Shown here one piece after another: positions 7,244 through 8,166 of a stretch of DNA of 8,166 nt. Position numbers and translations under genes: made by a program. Location of the stretch: the NCBI GenBank assembly GCA_023413895.1, contig JAEZOU010000052.1, positions 1 to 8,166 on the forward strand. The letters are read 5' to 3'. The DNA comes from Bacteroidota bacterium (lineage in GTDB: Bacteria > Bacteroidota > Bacteroidia > Bacteroidales > WCHB1-69). The notes beneath the pieces were generated by a model. It was not told the origin of the DNA. It saw only the letters and a program-made list of their open reading frames with translations, and made no database searches. How positions within the stretch are numbered: the stretch's first letter is position 1; every line of letters begins with the position of its first letter.

Positions 7244-7251
7244 TACTTTTG
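7244..7251 (+). promoter_or_regulatory. -7 box of the riboswitch / btuG-like promoter
   Basis: TACTTTTG matches the Bacteroidetes -7 consensus TAnnTTTG exactly. It sits just before the first pairing element of the cobalamin riboswitch (7260), so the predicted transcript start near 7257 fits the aptamer's 5' edge. No good TTTG is seen at the expected -33 distance; the upstream region is A/T-rich. Confidence 0.55.
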
Positions 7252-7259
7252 CCACCGAA

Positions 7260-7446
7260 TTGCAAGGTGAGAAATTTATATTTCGAGAGGGAATCAGGTG
7301 AAAGTCCTGAACAGTACCCGCTGCTGTAAGTTTCATCGTTCTGCGTCAAATATGCCACTGAAAAATCGGGAAGGCGATGTAGAGAAACAAGTCAGAAAAC
7401 CTGCCTGCAAGATTGTACTAATGCTTCGGGAGCTAGGCTGACAATA
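7260..7446 (+). promoter_or_regulatory. Cobalamin (B12) riboswitch aptamer
   Basis: All core elements of the cobalamin riboswitch are present in order. P1 pairs TTGCA (7260-7264) with TGCAA (7406-7410), and AGGT (7265-7268) pairs with ACCT (7399-7402). The core GGGAATCAGGTGAAAGTCCT (7289-7308) has inner stem TCAGG/CCTGA, followed by CAGTACCCGCTGCTGTAAG. The peripheral domain has CATCG/CGATG (7334-7338 with 7375-7379), enclosing GCCACTG and CGGGAAGGC. The B12 box AGTCAGAAAACCTGCC is at 7390-7405. A further hairpin closed by ATTGT/ACAAT (7412-7416 with 7441-7445) fits P13, whose loop normally kisses L5. Known riboswitches of this family bind cobalamin and turn expression down when the vitamin is plentiful. 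It controls the lipoprotein gene beginning at 7500. Its peripheral domain resembles adenosylcobalamin-type aptamers, but the preferred ligand form cannot be settled here. Confidence 0.95.
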
Positions 7447-7502
7447 AGATTGGGTCTCTTTTGATAGAATAACTTCCGAAAAATTAAAAGTTAGCTATTA
7501 TG
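7431..7502 (+). promoter_or_regulatory. Possible start-codon-gating helix of the riboswitch expression platform
   Basis: AGCTAG (7431-7436), in the 3' part of the P13 hairpin, can pair with TTAGCT (7491-7496), which lies 3 nt before the ATG at 7500. The pairing is five Watson-Crick pairs plus one G-U. The two states could compete and expose or hide the translation start. No hairpin followed by a T-run is seen between 7446 and 7500 (TCTCTTTT at 7455-7462 has no paired arm), so translational rather than transcriptional control is favoured. This is inference from complementarity only. Confidence 0.35.
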
Positions 7503-8166
7503 AAGAGATTTTTTTTATTTTTGAACGTAGCAATTTTATTTCTTTGCTCTTGTGATCCCAAACCCATTAATGGTGGTAATGAAGCTGCGGAAAAAGGCAT
7601 TTTTGTTTTGAACGAAGGCGTTTGGCAGATGAACAACTCTAGTATTTCATTTTACAATCTTGAAGAAGGAACTATTGTTCCGGACCTTTTCCTCCAACAA
7701 AACAATAGAGGGTTAGGAGATACAGGTAACGACCTAAAACGCTATGGAGATCAACTCTATTGTGTTGTCAATGTGTCTGAACGCTTAGAGATTATTGAAT
7801 TCAAAACCGGAAAGTCAATTGCAGCCATATCACTTGCCGGGCGTCAACCGCGACGTATAACATTCCACGACGGATATGCATATCTCAGTTGTTTTAATGG
7901 GGAAGTCTTGAAAATCGATACCGTAACACACACAATTGCTGCTACTGCGCAAGCGGGCGCAAACCCTGACGGAATCTGCGTGGCAAATGGTAAACTATAT
8001 GTTGCTAATTCCGGTGGATTGAACTATCCTAACTATGGGAATAGCATAACGGTTTTCGACCTTGAAACATTTACGCCAATCAAAGAAATTGAGGTAGTTT
8101 GCAATCCTTGTCGCCTTGTCGCTCACAATAGTGGAAAACTATTCCTAATCTCTGCAGGTAATTATG
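7500..8166 (+). CDS. btuG: BtuG-like cobalamin-binding lipoprotein, YncE/DUF5074-type beta-propeller (partial)
   Basis: The first 222 codons of a lipoprotein that continues past the right edge. The N-terminus is a type II signal peptide: MKR, hydrophobic FFLFLNVAILFL, then lipobox L-C-S-C with Cys18 as the lipidated residue. From about residue 33 it reads as consecutive propeller blades: GIFVLNEGVWQMNNSSISFYN (33-53, split here only by naming), GLGDTGNDLKRYGDQLYCVV (71-90), GRQPRRITFHDGYAYLSC (114-131), ANPDGICVANGKLYVANSGG (154-173) and ITVFDLETF (183-191). This pattern matches the Bacteroides BtuG proteins, outer-membrane lipoproteins that bind cobalamin very tightly and pass it to the TonB-dependent transporter BtuB. 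The cobalamin riboswitch just upstream strongly supports this role. The ATG at 7500 is chosen for the signal peptide and its position after the riboswitch; there is no Shine-Dalgarno sequence. After Cys18 the sequence is D-P-K-P, without the acidic cluster usual in Bacteroidetes surface-export signals. A general YncE-type propeller of other role is the alternative. Confidence 0.85.
   Translation, partial: MKRFFLFLNVAILFLCSCDPKPINGGNEAAEKGIFVLNEGVWQMNNSSISFYNLEEGTIVPDLFLQQNNRGLGDTGNDLKRYGDQLYCVVNVSERLEIIEFKTGKSIAAISLAGRQPRRITFHDGYAYLSCFNGEVLKIDTVTHTIAATAQAGANPDGICVANGKLYVANSGGLNYPNYGNSITVFDLETFTPIKEIEVVCNPCRLVAHNSGKLFLISAGNY

Noticed and set aside
7145..7336. Minus-strand ORF of 63 codons
   Set aside because: It is antisense to the riboswitch and the promoter region and has no family-like features.
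7446..7470. Intrinsic terminator in the riboswitch leader (GGGTCTCTTTT)
   Set aside because: There is no complementary arm positioned to form a stem just before the T-run.

Overview
The window looks like a chromosomal segment of a Bacteroidetes bacterium, probably order Bacteroidales. The GroES and GroEL sequences are of Bacteroidetes type. Start codons are preceded by A-rich leaders without Shine-Dalgarno sequences. Promoters carry the Bacteroidetes -7 box TAnnTTTG. A cobalamin riboswitch precedes a BtuG-like lipoprotein, a layout known from gut Bacteroidetes. No genus can be assigned from this sequence alone.

Layout, left to right. (1) 1-406 has no intact gene. It holds the decayed C-terminal end of an IS4-type transposase on the minus strand (about 102-361), broken by an internal stop and two frame changes, plus a strong plus-strand intrinsic terminator at 43-80. 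(2) 407-472 holds two adjacent hairpins, one a probable terminator, just beyond the 3' end of groEL. (3) 493-2444 is the minus-strand groES-groEL operon, with a candidate promoter in the 105 bp before groES. (4) 2550-7031 is a minus-strand gene for a very large exported protein (about 1,493 aa) that I recognise only as a Bacteroidetes-type hypothetical. It appears to be beta-rich, with one short helical insertion resembling a winged helix. (5) 7032-7499 is a divergent intergenic region. It carries a promoter for the large gene, a promoter on the other strand, and a cobalamin riboswitch. (6) From 7500 to the right edge is the first 222 codons of a plus-strand lipoprotein with a beta-propeller, very like the cobalamin-binding BtuG proteins.

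How the parts work together. groES and groEL encode the two halves of the cytosolic folding machine and are almost certainly co-transcribed. The large gene lies upstream on the same strand with no obvious terminator between, so some readthrough into groES is possible. The riboswitch and the btuG-like gene form the start of a vitamin B12 uptake locus. In related organisms the partner gene is a TonB-dependent BtuB transporter, which would be expected beyond the right edge. The most useful non-obvious observations are the broken IS remnant, the possible start-codon-gating helix below the riboswitch, the promoter evidence that shortens the large gene's N-terminus, and the odd insertion inside that giant exported protein.
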